A DNA stretch of 8,456 nucleotides, taken from NCBI GenBank assembly GCA_035640455.1, contig DASQWB010000006.1:1-8456 (forward strand). Direction: 5' to 3'. Shown here one piece after another: positions 1 through 6,056 of the stretch. A model generated the notes under the pieces. The model was not told the DNA's origin. It made no database searches and saw only the letters and a program-made list of their open reading frames with translations. The DNA comes from AC-50 sp035640455. Lineage in GTDB: Bacteria; Actinomycetota; Thermoleophilia; Gaiellales; Gaiellaceae. Both the position numbers and the translations under genes were made by a program. Every line of letters starts with the position of its first letter. Position 1 is the first letter of the stretch.

Positions 1-8
1 CTAGGGCG

Positions 9-941
9 TCAGGAGGCGACGGTGATCGTGCCGGCGGAGAGGGCTCCCGGCGAGCCGAGCTCCGCGGCCAGCGTGACCGGCGCCTCTTCGGTCGCGACCG
101 TCACGGTCTTGCCCTTCGCGAGCCGCGGCACGGTGACGAGCGGCGTCGCGGCGGCGACGACCGCGTCGGCCGGGAGCGAGAGGACGACGTTCCGGTCGAC
201 CTTCGACACCTTGAGCCTCGTCGAGGCCGTCAACGTCGAGACCCTGATCGTGAGCCGCCCCGCGGGCGTCGCGACCACGGTGCCGCGCAGCTCGAGCGAG
301 ACGAGGGTGCCGGCCCTCGCGGCGAAGAGCAGGTGGTGCGCGCGGCGGAGGTCGGGGAACGGCGAGACCGCCTTGCCGCCCTTCGGATGCACCTCGAAGT
401 GGAGGTGCGCGTGGGCCCCGTCGGCGTCGCCCGAGTCGCCGACGAAGCCCACCGGCTGCCCGGCGGCGACGGCGTCGCCCGATTTGAGCCCCTTCGTGTA
501 GGCCGTGCCGGCCACGCAGCGGCCGCGGTTGTCGTTCCGGGGCCCGAGGTCGTTGTTCAGGTGGATGTAGAGGTAGGTCGTCCCGCTGCGCGCGCGGAGG
601 TAGAGCATGCACCCGGCGCTCCGCGAGGTCGTCCAGAACTTGACCTTTCCGGCCTCGGCCGCAACGGCCAGCGCCCGCTTCGGCGCGACGATGTCGTTGC
701 CCTGATGAGGCCGGCCGGCGCGCGGCTCGCCGAAGTCGTCGTAGTAGCGAGCCGGACCCACGACCGGAAAGACGATCGCGCGCAGCTTTGGCACCGGCGG
801 CGTCGAAGGCTGCGGCCCCTTCGCCGCCGGACCGCCCGGCGGCGTCGGCAGGTTGTCCGTCTGCGCCGAGGCCGAGCCGGCCGCGAGACCGAGCGCGACG
901 ACGACGAGGGCTGCGCGGGCTGTCGTCCGGGGGCTGGGCAT
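9..941 (-). CDS. Secreted M23 (LytM-type) zinc metallopeptidase
   Basis: This 310-residue protein is predicted to be an exported peptidoglycan endopeptidase, or a non-catalytic cell-wall regulator of the same fold. Residues 1-27 look like a Sec signal peptide: Arg at 5 and 9, a hydrophobic Ala/Val/Leu core, and a likely cut after the Ala-Ser-Ala at 24-26. A Pro-rich linker (31-51) leads to the M23 domain (about 55-200). The ligand set is complete: H79 and D83 (HxxxD), H127 in the Tyr-Ile-His-Leu motif, and H179/H181 in the HxH motif, so catalysis is plausible. Cys111 and Cys142 bracket an insertion and could form a disulphide outside the cell. Residues 205-310 are rich in Val, Thr and Ala and look like a beta-sandwich domain that I do not recognise. 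The ATG was chosen because it begins the signal peptide; a GGAG lies only 2 bases before it, closer than usual. The gene diverges from etfB. Its substrate cannot be read from the sequence. Confidence 0.9.
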   Translation of the reverse strand: MPSPRTTARAALVVVALGLAAGSASAQTDNLPTPPGGPAAKGPQPSTPPVPKLRAIVFPVVGPARYYDDFGEPRAGRPHQGNDIVAPKRALAVAAEAGKVKFWTTSRSAGCMLYLRARSGTTYLYIHLNNDLGPRNDNRGRCVAGTAYTKGLKSGDAVAAGQPVGFVGDSGDADGAHAHLHFEVHPKGGKAVSPFPDLRRAHHLLFAARAGTLVSLELRGTVVATPAGRLTIRVSTLTASTRLKVSKVDRNVVLSLPADAVVAAATPLVTVPRLAKGKTVTVATEEAPVTLAAELGSPGALSAGTITVAS

Positions 942-968
942 AGCTCCGGCGCGTCGCCGAAGCGGCGC

Positions 969-977
969 ACCCTAACA
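969..977 (-). promoter_or_regulatory. Putative extended -10 promoter of the M23 gene
   Basis: On the minus strand TGT-TAGGGT occupies 977-969, a TGn extension followed by a TANNNT hexamer. A start site about 7 bases downstream would give a leader of about 20 bases carrying the GGAG before the ATG at 941. I see no convincing -35 box. This is a pattern match only. Confidence 0.35.
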
Positions 978-1014
978 GGCCAGGGGAGCCGCGAAGGCGG
1001 CGGAGCCCCGCCGT

Positions 1015-1020
1015 TAGAGT
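1015..1020 (+). promoter_or_regulatory. Putative leaderless -10 box of etfB
   Basis: TAGAGT fits TANNNT and ends exactly 7 bases before the GTG of etfB at 1028. Transcription would then begin at or next to the start codon, giving a leaderless mRNA. Consistent with this, there is no Shine-Dalgarno sequence in the seven bases between the box and the GTG. No clear -35 box is seen. Confidence 0.45.
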
Positions 1021-1027
1021 CTCCGCC

Positions 1028-1804
1028 GTGAAGATCGCGGTCTGCCTGAAGCAGGTGCCGGAGGGCGCGGCCAAGCGGCTCGACCCGCAGACGAAGCGAC
1101 TCGACCGCTCGGGCGAGGGAGCGCTGAACCCGTTCGACGCCCACGCGGTCGAGGAGGCGCTGCGGCTGCGCGACGCCTCCGGCGAGGGCGAGGTGGTCGT
1201 CGTCTCGATGGGACCGCAGAAGGCGCTCGACTCGCTCCGCAAGGCGCTCGCGATGGGCGTCGACCGCGCCGTCCTCGTCTCCGACGACGCGCTTGCGGGC
1301 TCCGACCTCGTGCCGACGAGCGCCGTGCTCGCGAAGGCGCTCGAGCGCGAGCAGGCCGACCTCGTCCTCTTCGGCCAGCAGGCGAGCGACTCGGACGGCG
1401 CCGTGCTCGCGGCCGCGGTCGCCGACCGGCTGCGGAAGCCGATGTTCTCGCAGGCCGCCGAGGTGACCGTCGCCGACGGGTCGATCCGCGGCAAGCGGCA
1501 GACCGAGTTCGGCTACGACGTGATCGAGGCGCCGCTCCCGGCGGTGGTCGCCGTCTCGGATGCGATCAACGAGCCGCGCTACCCGTCCCTGAAAGGGATC
1601 ATGGGCGCGAAGAAGAAGCCTCAGGAGACGCTCTCCCTCGGCGACCTCGGCCTGGACGGCGCCGCTGTCGGCGACGAGGGCTCGAAGACCGAGGTCTACG
1701 CCTTGAACGAGCCGCCGCCGCGCGGTGACGCGCGGAAGATCGAGGACGACGGGTCGGGAGCCCAGCAGATCGTCGACTTCCTCGCGGAGAAGCGCCTGAT
1801 CTGA
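1028..1804 (+). CDS. etfB: Electron transfer flavoprotein, beta subunit
   Basis: This is the 258-residue beta subunit of the cytoplasmic electron transfer flavoprotein. With EtfA it carries electrons from acyl-CoA and related flavin dehydrogenases to ETF-QO. Family landmarks are present in order: the N-terminal strand Lys-Ile-Ala-Val-Cys-Leu-Lys-Gln-Val (2-10), Asn-Pro-Phe-Asp (34-37), the Ala-Val-Glu-Glu-Ala helix (40-44), the Gly-Gln-Gln-Ala-Ser-Asp nucleotide-binding loop (116-121), and the EtfB signature from Leu-Pro-Ala-Val-Val (170-174) through Asn-Glu-Pro-Arg-Tyr (181-185) to the Lys-rich stretch near 195-197. The length is typical. The GTG at 1028 begins the conserved first strand exactly. 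The gene heads an operon with etfA, two bases downstream, and diverges from the M23 gene across an 86-base gap. A canonical rather than bifurcating ETF is inferred from the ETF-QO gene nearby; sequence inspection cannot settle which type it is. Confidence 0.96.
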   Translation: MKIAVCLKQVPEGAAKRLDPQTKRLDRSGEGALNPFDAHAVEEALRLRDASGEGEVVVVSMGPQKALDSLRKALAMGVDRAVLVSDDALAGSDLVPTSAVLAKALEREQADLVLFGQQASDSDGAVLAAAVADRLRKPMFSQAAEVTVADGSIRGKRQTEFGYDVIEAPLPAVVAVSDAINEPRYPSLKGIMGAKKKPQETLSLGDLGLDGAAVGDEGSKTEVYALNEPPPRGDARKIEDDGSGAQQIVDFLAEKRLI

Positions 1805-1806
1805 CG

Positions 1807-2769
1807 ATGGCGATCCTCGTCTTCCTCGAGCACCACGACGGCGAGCTGCAGAAGGGCTCGCTCGGCGTCCTCTCGAAGGCCGCCTCGCTAGGCGACGACG
1901 TCACCGGCGTCCTCCTCGGCTCCGGCGTCGCGCCGCTCGCCGCGGAGGCGGGGAAGTTCGGCGCGGCGCGCGTCCTCGTCGCCGACGACCCCGGGCTCGA
2001 AGCGCCGCTCCCGCAGCCGCGGATCGACGCCCTTGCCGAGATCGTGCGCGACCGCGGCTTCGACACCGTCCTCTTCGCCGGGTCGGTGCTCGCCGCGGAC
2101 GTGGCCGCGGGCCTCGCCGCTCGCCTCGACGCGGGCCTGAACTGGGACCTGACCGACATCGTCAGCGAGGACGGCCGCCTCGTCGGCAAGCGCCCGGCGC
2201 TCGAGGACTCGATCCACGTCGACGTCGGCTGGCGCGGCGAGCCGCGGCTCGCGCTCTTCCGCTCTGGCGCCTTCGATCCCGCCGAGACCGGGGGCGAGGC
2301 GGAGGTCGAGGAGGTGAGCGTGTCGCTCGACGAGTTTTCGCAGGCGGCGAAGATGCTCGAGCAGGCGCACGAGGAGCGGAGCGGCCCGTCGATCGAGGAC
2401 GCGGAGGTGATCGTTGCCGGCGGGCGCGGGCTGGGCGGCCCGGAGAACTTCAAGCTCTGCGAGGACCTCGCGGAGGCGCTCGGCGGCGCCGTCGCCGCGA
2501 CCCGGGCAGTCGTCGACGCGGGCTGGTACCCGTACGCGGCGCAGGTCGGCCAGACGGGCCGCACCGTCTCGCCGAAGCTCTACGTCGCCTGCGGGATCTC
2601 CGGCGCGATCCAGCACAAGGTCGGGATGCAGAGCTCGAACGTCGTCGTGGCGATCAACAAGGACCCGAACGCGCCGATCTTCGAGTTCTCCGACCTCGGC
2701 GTCGTCGGCGACCTGCACACGATCGTCCCGAAGCTGACCGAGCTCGTGCGGGCGCGCAAGGGCTCGTGA
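1807..2769 (+). CDS. etfA: Electron transfer flavoprotein, alpha subunit (FAD-binding)
   Basis: This is the 320-residue alpha subunit, the partner of EtfB and the main FAD-binding chain. Residues 1-185 form the N-terminal Rossmann-like domain. Residues 198-320 form the highly conserved FAD domain: Val-Ala-Gly-Gly-Arg-Gly-Leu-Gly (203-210), the Arg-Ala-Val-Val-Asp-Ala-Gly-Trp block (233-240), Gln-Val-Gly-Gln-Thr-Gly (246-251), the Gly-Ile-Ser-Gly-Ala-Ile-Gln-His signature (263-270), and Ile-Asn-Lys-Asp (283-286) followed by Ala-Pro-Ile-Phe (289-292) and Val-Gly-Asp-Leu (300-303). The ATG lies two bases after the etfB stop, so the two chains are probably translated from one mRNA. A purine-rich GGAGAAG within the end of etfB lies about 13 bases upstream. 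The length and all key motifs look intact, and I see nothing unusual in the protein. Confidence 0.97.
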   Translation: MAILVFLEHHDGELQKGSLGVLSKAASLGDDVTGVLLGSGVAPLAAEAGKFGAARVLVADDPGLEAPLPQPRIDALAEIVRDRGFDTVLFAGSVLAADVAAGLAARLDAGLNWDLTDIVSEDGRLVGKRPALEDSIHVDVGWRGEPRLALFRSGAFDPAETGGEAEVEEVSVSLDEFSQAAKMLEQAHEERSGPSIEDAEVIVAGGRGLGGPENFKLCEDLAEALGGAVAATRAVVDAGWYPYAAQVGQTGRTVSPKLYVACGISGAIQHKVGMQSSNVVVAINKDPNAPIFEFSDLGVVGDLHTIVPKLTELVRARKGS

Positions 2770-2790
2770 CCCACCCGGCGACACTTGGCG

Positions 2791-2818
2791 GCGCGCGGCC
2801 CGCGATCACGCGGCGCGC
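2791..2818 (+). terminator. GC-rich stem-loop after etfA, possible terminator
   Basis: GCGCGC (2791-2796) and CGCG (2801-2804) pair with CGCG (2809-2812) and GCGCGC (2813-2818). The loop is ATCA and there is a 4-base GGCC bulge on the left side. It begins 21 bases after the etfA stop. No T-run follows, so intrinsic termination is uncertain, and such stems arise more easily by chance in GC-rich DNA. Confidence 0.3.
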
Positions 2819-2834
2819 TGCGGCGTCCTCAGTC

Positions 2835-2860
2835 GCGCCGATAGTGACGACTATCGGCGC
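2835..2860. promoter_or_regulatory. Perfect 11-base inverted repeat between etfA and ETF-QO
   Basis: The left arm GCGCCGATAGT (2835-2845) is exactly mirrored by ACTATCGGCGC (2850-2860) across a 4-base GACG spacer. The symmetry is perfect and the inner part is AT-richer than its surroundings. It could be a dimeric-regulator operator for the ETF-QO gene, or an RNA hairpin (terminator or processing site) after etfA. No T-tract follows on either strand, which argues against a classical intrinsic terminator. It lies 69 bases before the ETF-QO start. I could find no convincing -10 or -35 box in the rest of this 160-base gap. Confidence 0.5.
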
Positions 2861-2929
2861 TCCCTGCGTCCTTGCATCGCTTGGTGCTCGTGACCCGCGC
2901 ATCCACCAGCGTCGCCGGGCGGGCCACTC

Positions 2930-4621
2930 GTGACGAAGCCAGCGGACTACCCGCCGCCGTTCGGCCTGCGCGACGCGATCCGGCCGCCGACCGACCCGCC
3001 GGAAGAGCGGATCGAGGTCGGCGTCCTGATCGTCGGCGCCGGCCCCGCCGGTCTCGCCTGCGCGATCCGGCTCGGGCAGCTCCTCGAGGAGTCGCCGGAA
3101 ACGGCGGAGCGGCTCGGCGACGTGCCGGTCGCGGTGCTCGAGAAGGGGAAGCAACCGGGCTCGCATCTCCTCTCGGGTGCGGTCGTCAACCCGCGCGCGC
3201 TGCGGCGGCTCTTCCGCGGCCGCAAGCGAATCGACGAGCTGCCGCTCTACGGCCGCGTCGAGGCGGAGAGCGTCTACCTGCTGCGCCGCCGAACGGCGAT
3301 CCGCATTCCGACGCCGCCGACGATGCGGAACCACGGCAACTACGTCGCGTCGCTGTCGCAGCTCGGGCGCTGGCTCGCGGAGGAGGCCGAGCAGGCCGGG
3401 GCGACGATCCTTCCCGAGACGGCGGCGGTGCGCCTCCTCGTCGCCGACGGCCGCGTGCGCGGCGTCCGCACCGGCGACAAGGGCCGTGGCCGAAACGGCG
3501 AGTCGCTGCCGAACTTCGAGCCGGGCTCCGACGTCGTCGCGCGCGTGACGGTCCTCGCCGAAGGCACGCAGGGCCACCTCACCGGCGCCGCGATCCAGCA
3601 CTTCGGCCTCGAGGGCGAGAACCCGCAGGTGTGGGCGCTCGGGGTGAAGGAGGTCTGGCGCGTCGCGCGGCCGCTCCGCCGCGTGATCCACACGATGGGC
3701 TGGCCGCTCCGCGCCGCGGCCAAGTACCGCGAGTTCGGCGGCTCGTTCGTCTACCCGATGGGCGACGACATGGTCACCCTCGGGATGGTCGTCGGGCTCG
3801 ACCACCGCGACGCCGAGCTCTCCGTCCACGACCTCCTCCAGGAGCTCAAGACCCATCCGAAGATCCGGCGGATCCTCGAGGGCGGCGAGCGGGTCGCCTG
3901 GGGCGCGAAGACGATTCCCGAGGGCGGCTTCCTCTCGCTCCCGGACCCGCTGCACGCGCCGGGCCTCCTGCTCTGCGGCGACGGGGCGGGGATGGTGAAC
4001 GTCCCAGCGCTCAAGGGGATCCACTATGCGATCGAGTCGGGGCGGTTCGCCGCCGAGGCGGCCTTCGCGGCGCTCCAGCCCGGCATGACGCCGTGGACGC
4101 CGGGCGCGCTCGCCGGCTACGACGAGGCCGTCCGCCAGAGCTTCATCTGGCGCGACCTCGAGACGGTGCGCAACATGCGGCAGGCCTTCGGCCGCGGCTT
4201 CTGGCTCGGCGGCGCGCTCGCGGGTGCGATGACGGCGAGCCGCGGGAGGTTCCCGCCCGGGGACGCGCGGACGGAGCGCGACGCCGAGCTCGAGCTCATC
4301 CGCACCGACCGCGCGCGGAGCTACCCCGCGCCCGACGGCACGCTCACCTTCGACAAGCTCTCCTCGGTCTACCTCTCCGGCAACCGCACCCGCGACGACC
4401 AGCCGAACCACATCCGCATCCGGCGCCACGTCCCGCGCGACCTGGGCGAGCTGTGGGTGCGGATGTGCCCCGCGCAGGTCTACGAGCTCGCGGGCGGCGA
4501 CGGCGAGGTGGAGGTCGAGATCACGCCGTCGAACTGCGTCCAGTGCGGCGCGATCAGCGCGAAGGGCGGCCGGCTGACTCCGCCGGAGGGCGGCGCCGGG
4601 CCCGAGTACACGGTGACATAA
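2930..4621 (+). CDS. Electron transfer flavoprotein:quinone oxidoreductase (ETF-QO, FixC-like), with an atypical Fe-S site
   Basis: This 563-residue flavoprotein takes electrons from reduced ETF and delivers them to membrane quinone. FAD motifs are intact: Gly-Ala-Gly-Pro-Ala-Gly (36-41), Leu-Leu-Ser-Gly-Ala-Val (80-85), Thr-Gly-Asp-Lys-Gly (181-185), Ala-Glu-Gly-Thr-Gln-Gly (210-215), and the Asn-Val-Pro-Ala-Leu-Lys-Gly block (357-363) before Ile-His-Tyr-Ala-Ile-Glu-Ser-Gly (364-371). The Phe-Asp-Lys-Leu (474-477) to Asp-Gln-Pro (490-492) region matches the family. The C-terminal FixX-like ferredoxin segment (about 505-563) has C513 (Cys-Pro-Ala-x-Val-Tyr-Glu), C536 and C539, but the position of the fourth cluster cysteine is Ile542. 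The family pattern is Cys-x2-Cys-x2-Cys. The following Pro-Pro-Glu-Gly-Gly-x-Gly-Pro-x-Tyr tail is normal, so the frame is intact. The GTG start puts the FAD motif at the usual distance; only a weak GGGCGGG precedes it. It follows etfBA and belongs to the same pathway, but may be transcribed separately. Confidence 0.93.
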   Translation: MTKPADYPPPFGLRDAIRPPTDPPEERIEVGVLIVGAGPAGLACAIRLGQLLEESPETAERLGDVPVAVLEKGKQPGSHLLSGAVVNPRALRRLFRGRKRIDELPLYGRVEAESVYLLRRRTAIRIPTPPTMRNHGNYVASLSQLGRWLAEEAEQAGATILPETAAVRLLVADGRVRGVRTGDKGRGRNGESLPNFEPGSDVVARVTVLAEGTQGHLTGAAIQHFGLEGENPQVWALGVKEVWRVARPLRRVIHTMGWPLRAAAKYREFGGSFVYPMGDDMVTLGMVVGLDHRDAELSVHDLLQELKTHPKIRRILEGGERVAWGAKTIPEGGFLSLPDPLHAPGLLLCGDGAGMVNVPALKGIHYAIESGRFAAEAAFAALQPGMTPWTPGALAGYDEAVRQSFIWRDLETVRNMRQAFGRGFWLGGALAGAMTASRGRFPPGDARTERDAELELIRTDRARSYPAPDGTLTFDKLSSVYLSGNRTRDDQPNHIRIRRHVPRDLGELWVRMCPAQVYELAGGDGEVEVEITPSNCVQCGAISAKGGRLTPPEGGAGPEYTVT

Positions 4622-4656
4622 CAAACCGCTCTCGCCGACCCGGCGTACCGGTAAGC

Positions 4657-4743
4657 ATGAGAGTTCGCGTCTACTTCTGGATGCTGATGTTCCTTGTCGT
4701 CGCCACGCTCGTCCTCGCCGGCTGCGGCAAGGGCAAGTACTAG
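4657..4743 (+). CDS. Tiny putative lipoprotein (28 residues), function unknown
   Basis: This ORF encodes almost nothing but a lipoprotein signal peptide. It has Arg at 2 and 4, an uninterrupted hydrophobic core from about 5 to 20 (with Trp8 and three Met), the lipobox Leu20-Ala21-Gly22-Cys23, and then only Gly-Lys-Gly-Lys-Tyr. If processed by signal peptidase II, the mature product would be a lipidated hexapeptide with two lysines. The codons look native: 25 of 28 end in G or C, the exceptions being AGA, GTT and CTT. It starts 35 bases after the ETF-QO stop on the same strand, so it may be co-transcribed with it. The ribosome site is weak (GGTAAG immediately before C-ATG). At 87 bases it falls below common gene-caller limits. 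It could be a membrane-anchored micropeptide, a signalling lipopeptide or a chance ORF; the perfect lipobox and codon bias favour a real gene. Confidence 0.5.
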   Translation: MRVRVYFWMLMFLVVATLVLAGCGKGKY

Positions 4744-4793
4744 GGCGAGAGCCACACCGCTTTCTCCCGGCGTGTCGACCGGTCGTTTCAGAC

Positions 4794-4820
4794 GGAGGCA
4801 CGGGCAAAGCCCGCGTCTCC
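4794..4820. terminator. Imperfect hairpin between convergent genes, possible two-way terminator
   Basis: GGAGGCACGGGC (4794-4805) faces GCCCGCGTCTCC (4809-4820) across a 3-base AAA loop. This gives a 12-base stem with one G-U wobble and one A-C mismatch on the plus-strand RNA, and an equivalent fold on the minus-strand RNA. It lies between the small lipoprotein ORF and the end of the convergent M48 gene, where termination is expected from both sides. No clear T-run follows on either strand. A further 10-base palindrome, CGACCGGTCG, lies at 4776-4785. Confidence 0.45.
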
Positions 4821-4844
4821 TGAGGTCGGCGCCGCAAGCGGTGC

Positions 4845-6056
4845 TTATCTCTCCTGCGCCGCCCAAGCGTTCGCGAGCGCGATGCGCTGCATGATCGTCG
4901 GGTGGTTGTCGAGGAGCAGGTACGACCACGTCGGCGGATCGGGCTCGACGAGGCTCGTCCGGGTGAACGACTGCATGAGCCGGCGGTCGCCGACGGGGTC
5001 GTGAGTCGTCCGCAGCGCCATCCAGTCGGCCTCGGTCTCGATGCGCCGTGAGACGACGTTCTGGAGCGGCAGGCCCGCGAGCTGGAGCACGACGAGGACG
5101 AGCAGCGAGAGCGGCACGGCCGCCGGGTCGGCCATCCCGCCGCGCCGCCGCGTCGCCCGGGCGATGAGGTAGGTCCCCGGCAGCGCGAAGAGCGCGTACC
5201 AGGCGATGCCCTTCGGGAGGTGCCGCCGCGCCTGGTGCCCGTACTCGTGAGCGATGACGAACCGCACCTGCCGCTCGCCGAAGCGGCCGTCGAGGAGCGT
5301 GTCCCAGAGGACGACTCGGCGGCTCGGGCCGAGGCCGATCGCCATCGCGTTCGCGGCGCTCGTCTCGCCGCTCACGTTCTGGACCCGGACGGGGACAGAG
5401 GCGACGCCCTCGTGGACGGCGATCCGGTGCGCCGCCTCGGCGAGCCGGGGCCGGCGGGACGAGAGCGGGTGCAGGGGACCCATGAGGTACGGCTGCACGA
5501 AGGTGAACAGCGCCCCGAGGGCGACGAACGCCGCCGCGCCGGGAAGCCACCACCGCTCGCCGAGCTTCCCGGCGAGCGCCATGACGATGAGGAGCGCGAG
5601 GCAGACGAAGGCGAACTCGCCGGCGAGCTGGCCCCAGTCGCGGAAGATCCACCCGAGGTAGCCGGTGCGCGAGACGCCGTGCCGCCGCTCCCACCACAGG
5701 TCGGCGAGCCCGAACGGGATCTGCGCGAGCCAGACGAAGCCGAAGCCGAGCATGCCGAGCAGCATCCCGGTGCCGATCCGGCCGGCCGCCGACTCGCGCG
5801 CGAAGCGGCCGCCGTAGCGCGCGTAGGCGACGAGGACGGCCACGAGTGTGACCTGCGCGAGGACGAAGTCCCAGCGCTCGAAGCGCTCGAAGCTCGCCGT
5901 GCGCGCGAGCTGGCGGTCGGTGAAGTAACGGCGCGGATCGGCCCCGGAGAGATGGAGGCCGCCGGGGACGACGCTGCTCTGCCAGAGGAGGACCGCGGCC
6001 GCGATCCACGCACCCGCCGCGAGTGCGAGCAGGACGAGCCGGATCCCGAGCCTCAC
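4845..6056 (-). CDS. Ste24-like (M48 family) integral-membrane zinc metalloprotease
   Basis: This 403-residue membrane protease matches the CAAX prenyl protease 1/Ste24 branch of M48. Hydrophobic segments lie at about 6-26, 64-80, 96-116, 147-165, 170-190, 282-300 and 313-333. The N-terminal M48_N-type region includes Tyr-Phe-Thr (44-46) and Gly-Leu-Ala-Asp-Leu-Trp-Trp-Glu (116-123). The catalytic part has Ser-Ala-Ala-Asn-Ala (233-237) before Arg-Arg-Val-Val-Leu-Trp-Asp-Thr-Leu-Leu (246-255), the zinc motif H270-E271-Y272-G273-H274, a likely third ligand E340 in Ser-Arg-Arg-Ile-Glu-Thr-Glu-Ala-Asp, and the conserved His-Pro-Thr-Ile-Met-Gln-Arg-Ile (385-392). All catalytic residues are present and the length is close to that of full Ste24 proteins. 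Bacteria generally lack CAAX prenylation, so a role in membrane-protein turnover or processing is more likely; the substrate is unknown. The GTG start overlaps the stop of the upstream DUF4389 gene by four bases (GTGA), so translation is probably coupled. Confidence 0.92.
   Translation of the reverse strand: MRLGIRLVLLALAAGAWIAAAVLLWQSSVVPGGLHLSGADPRRYFTDRQLARTASFERFERWDFVLAQVTLVAVLVAYARYGGRFARESAAGRIGTGMLLGMLGFGFVWLAQIPFGLADLWWERRHGVSRTGYLGWIFRDWGQLAGEFAFVCLALLIVMALAGKLGERWWLPGAAAFVALGALFTFVQPYLMGPLHPLSSRRPRLAEAAHRIAVHEGVASVPVRVQNVSGETSAANAMAIGLGPSRRVVLWDTLLDGRFGERQVRFVIAHEYGHQARRHLPKGIAWYALFALPGTYLIARATRRRGGMADPAAVPLSLLVLVVLQLAGLPLQNVVSRRIETEADWMALRTTHDPVGDRRLMQSFTRTSLVEPDPPTWSYLLLDNHPTIMQRIALANAWAAQER

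Noticed and set aside
996..1013. Small GC stem (CGGCGG paired with CCGCCG) upstream of etfB
   Set aside because: A six-base all-GC stem is expected by chance here and coincides with no identifiable element.
333..1031. Plus-strand frame of 232 codons opposite the M23 gene
   Set aside because: The product is Arg/Ala/Val-rich without motifs, while the minus strand encodes a signal peptide and a full M23 active site over the same bases.
4535..4618. Frameshift as the cause of the missing ETF-QO cysteine
   Set aside because: The frame continues into the conserved Pro-Pro-Glu-Gly-Gly tail and stops at the normal place, so a substitution is the simpler reading. A compensated pair of indels cannot be wholly excluded.
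1028..4621. A FixABCX-type electron-bifurcating complex
   Set aside because: There is no separate fixX gene, and the oxidoreductase carries its own fused ferredoxin-like tail as in ETF-QO. Bifurcating ETF sequence features were not evident, although this cannot be decided by eye.
4633..4653. Short hairpin (CGCCG-ACC-CGGCG) and TACCGGTA palindrome before the small lipoprotein ORF
   Set aside because: A 5-base stem and an 8-base palindrome are too short to support in GC-rich DNA, and no T-run follows.
2654..4837. Long minus-strand open frame of 727 codons opposite ETF-QO
   Set aside because: The translation is Arg/Ala/Glu-rich with no family motif and lies antisense to a clearly conserved flavoprotein; long shadow frames are expected in GC-rich DNA.
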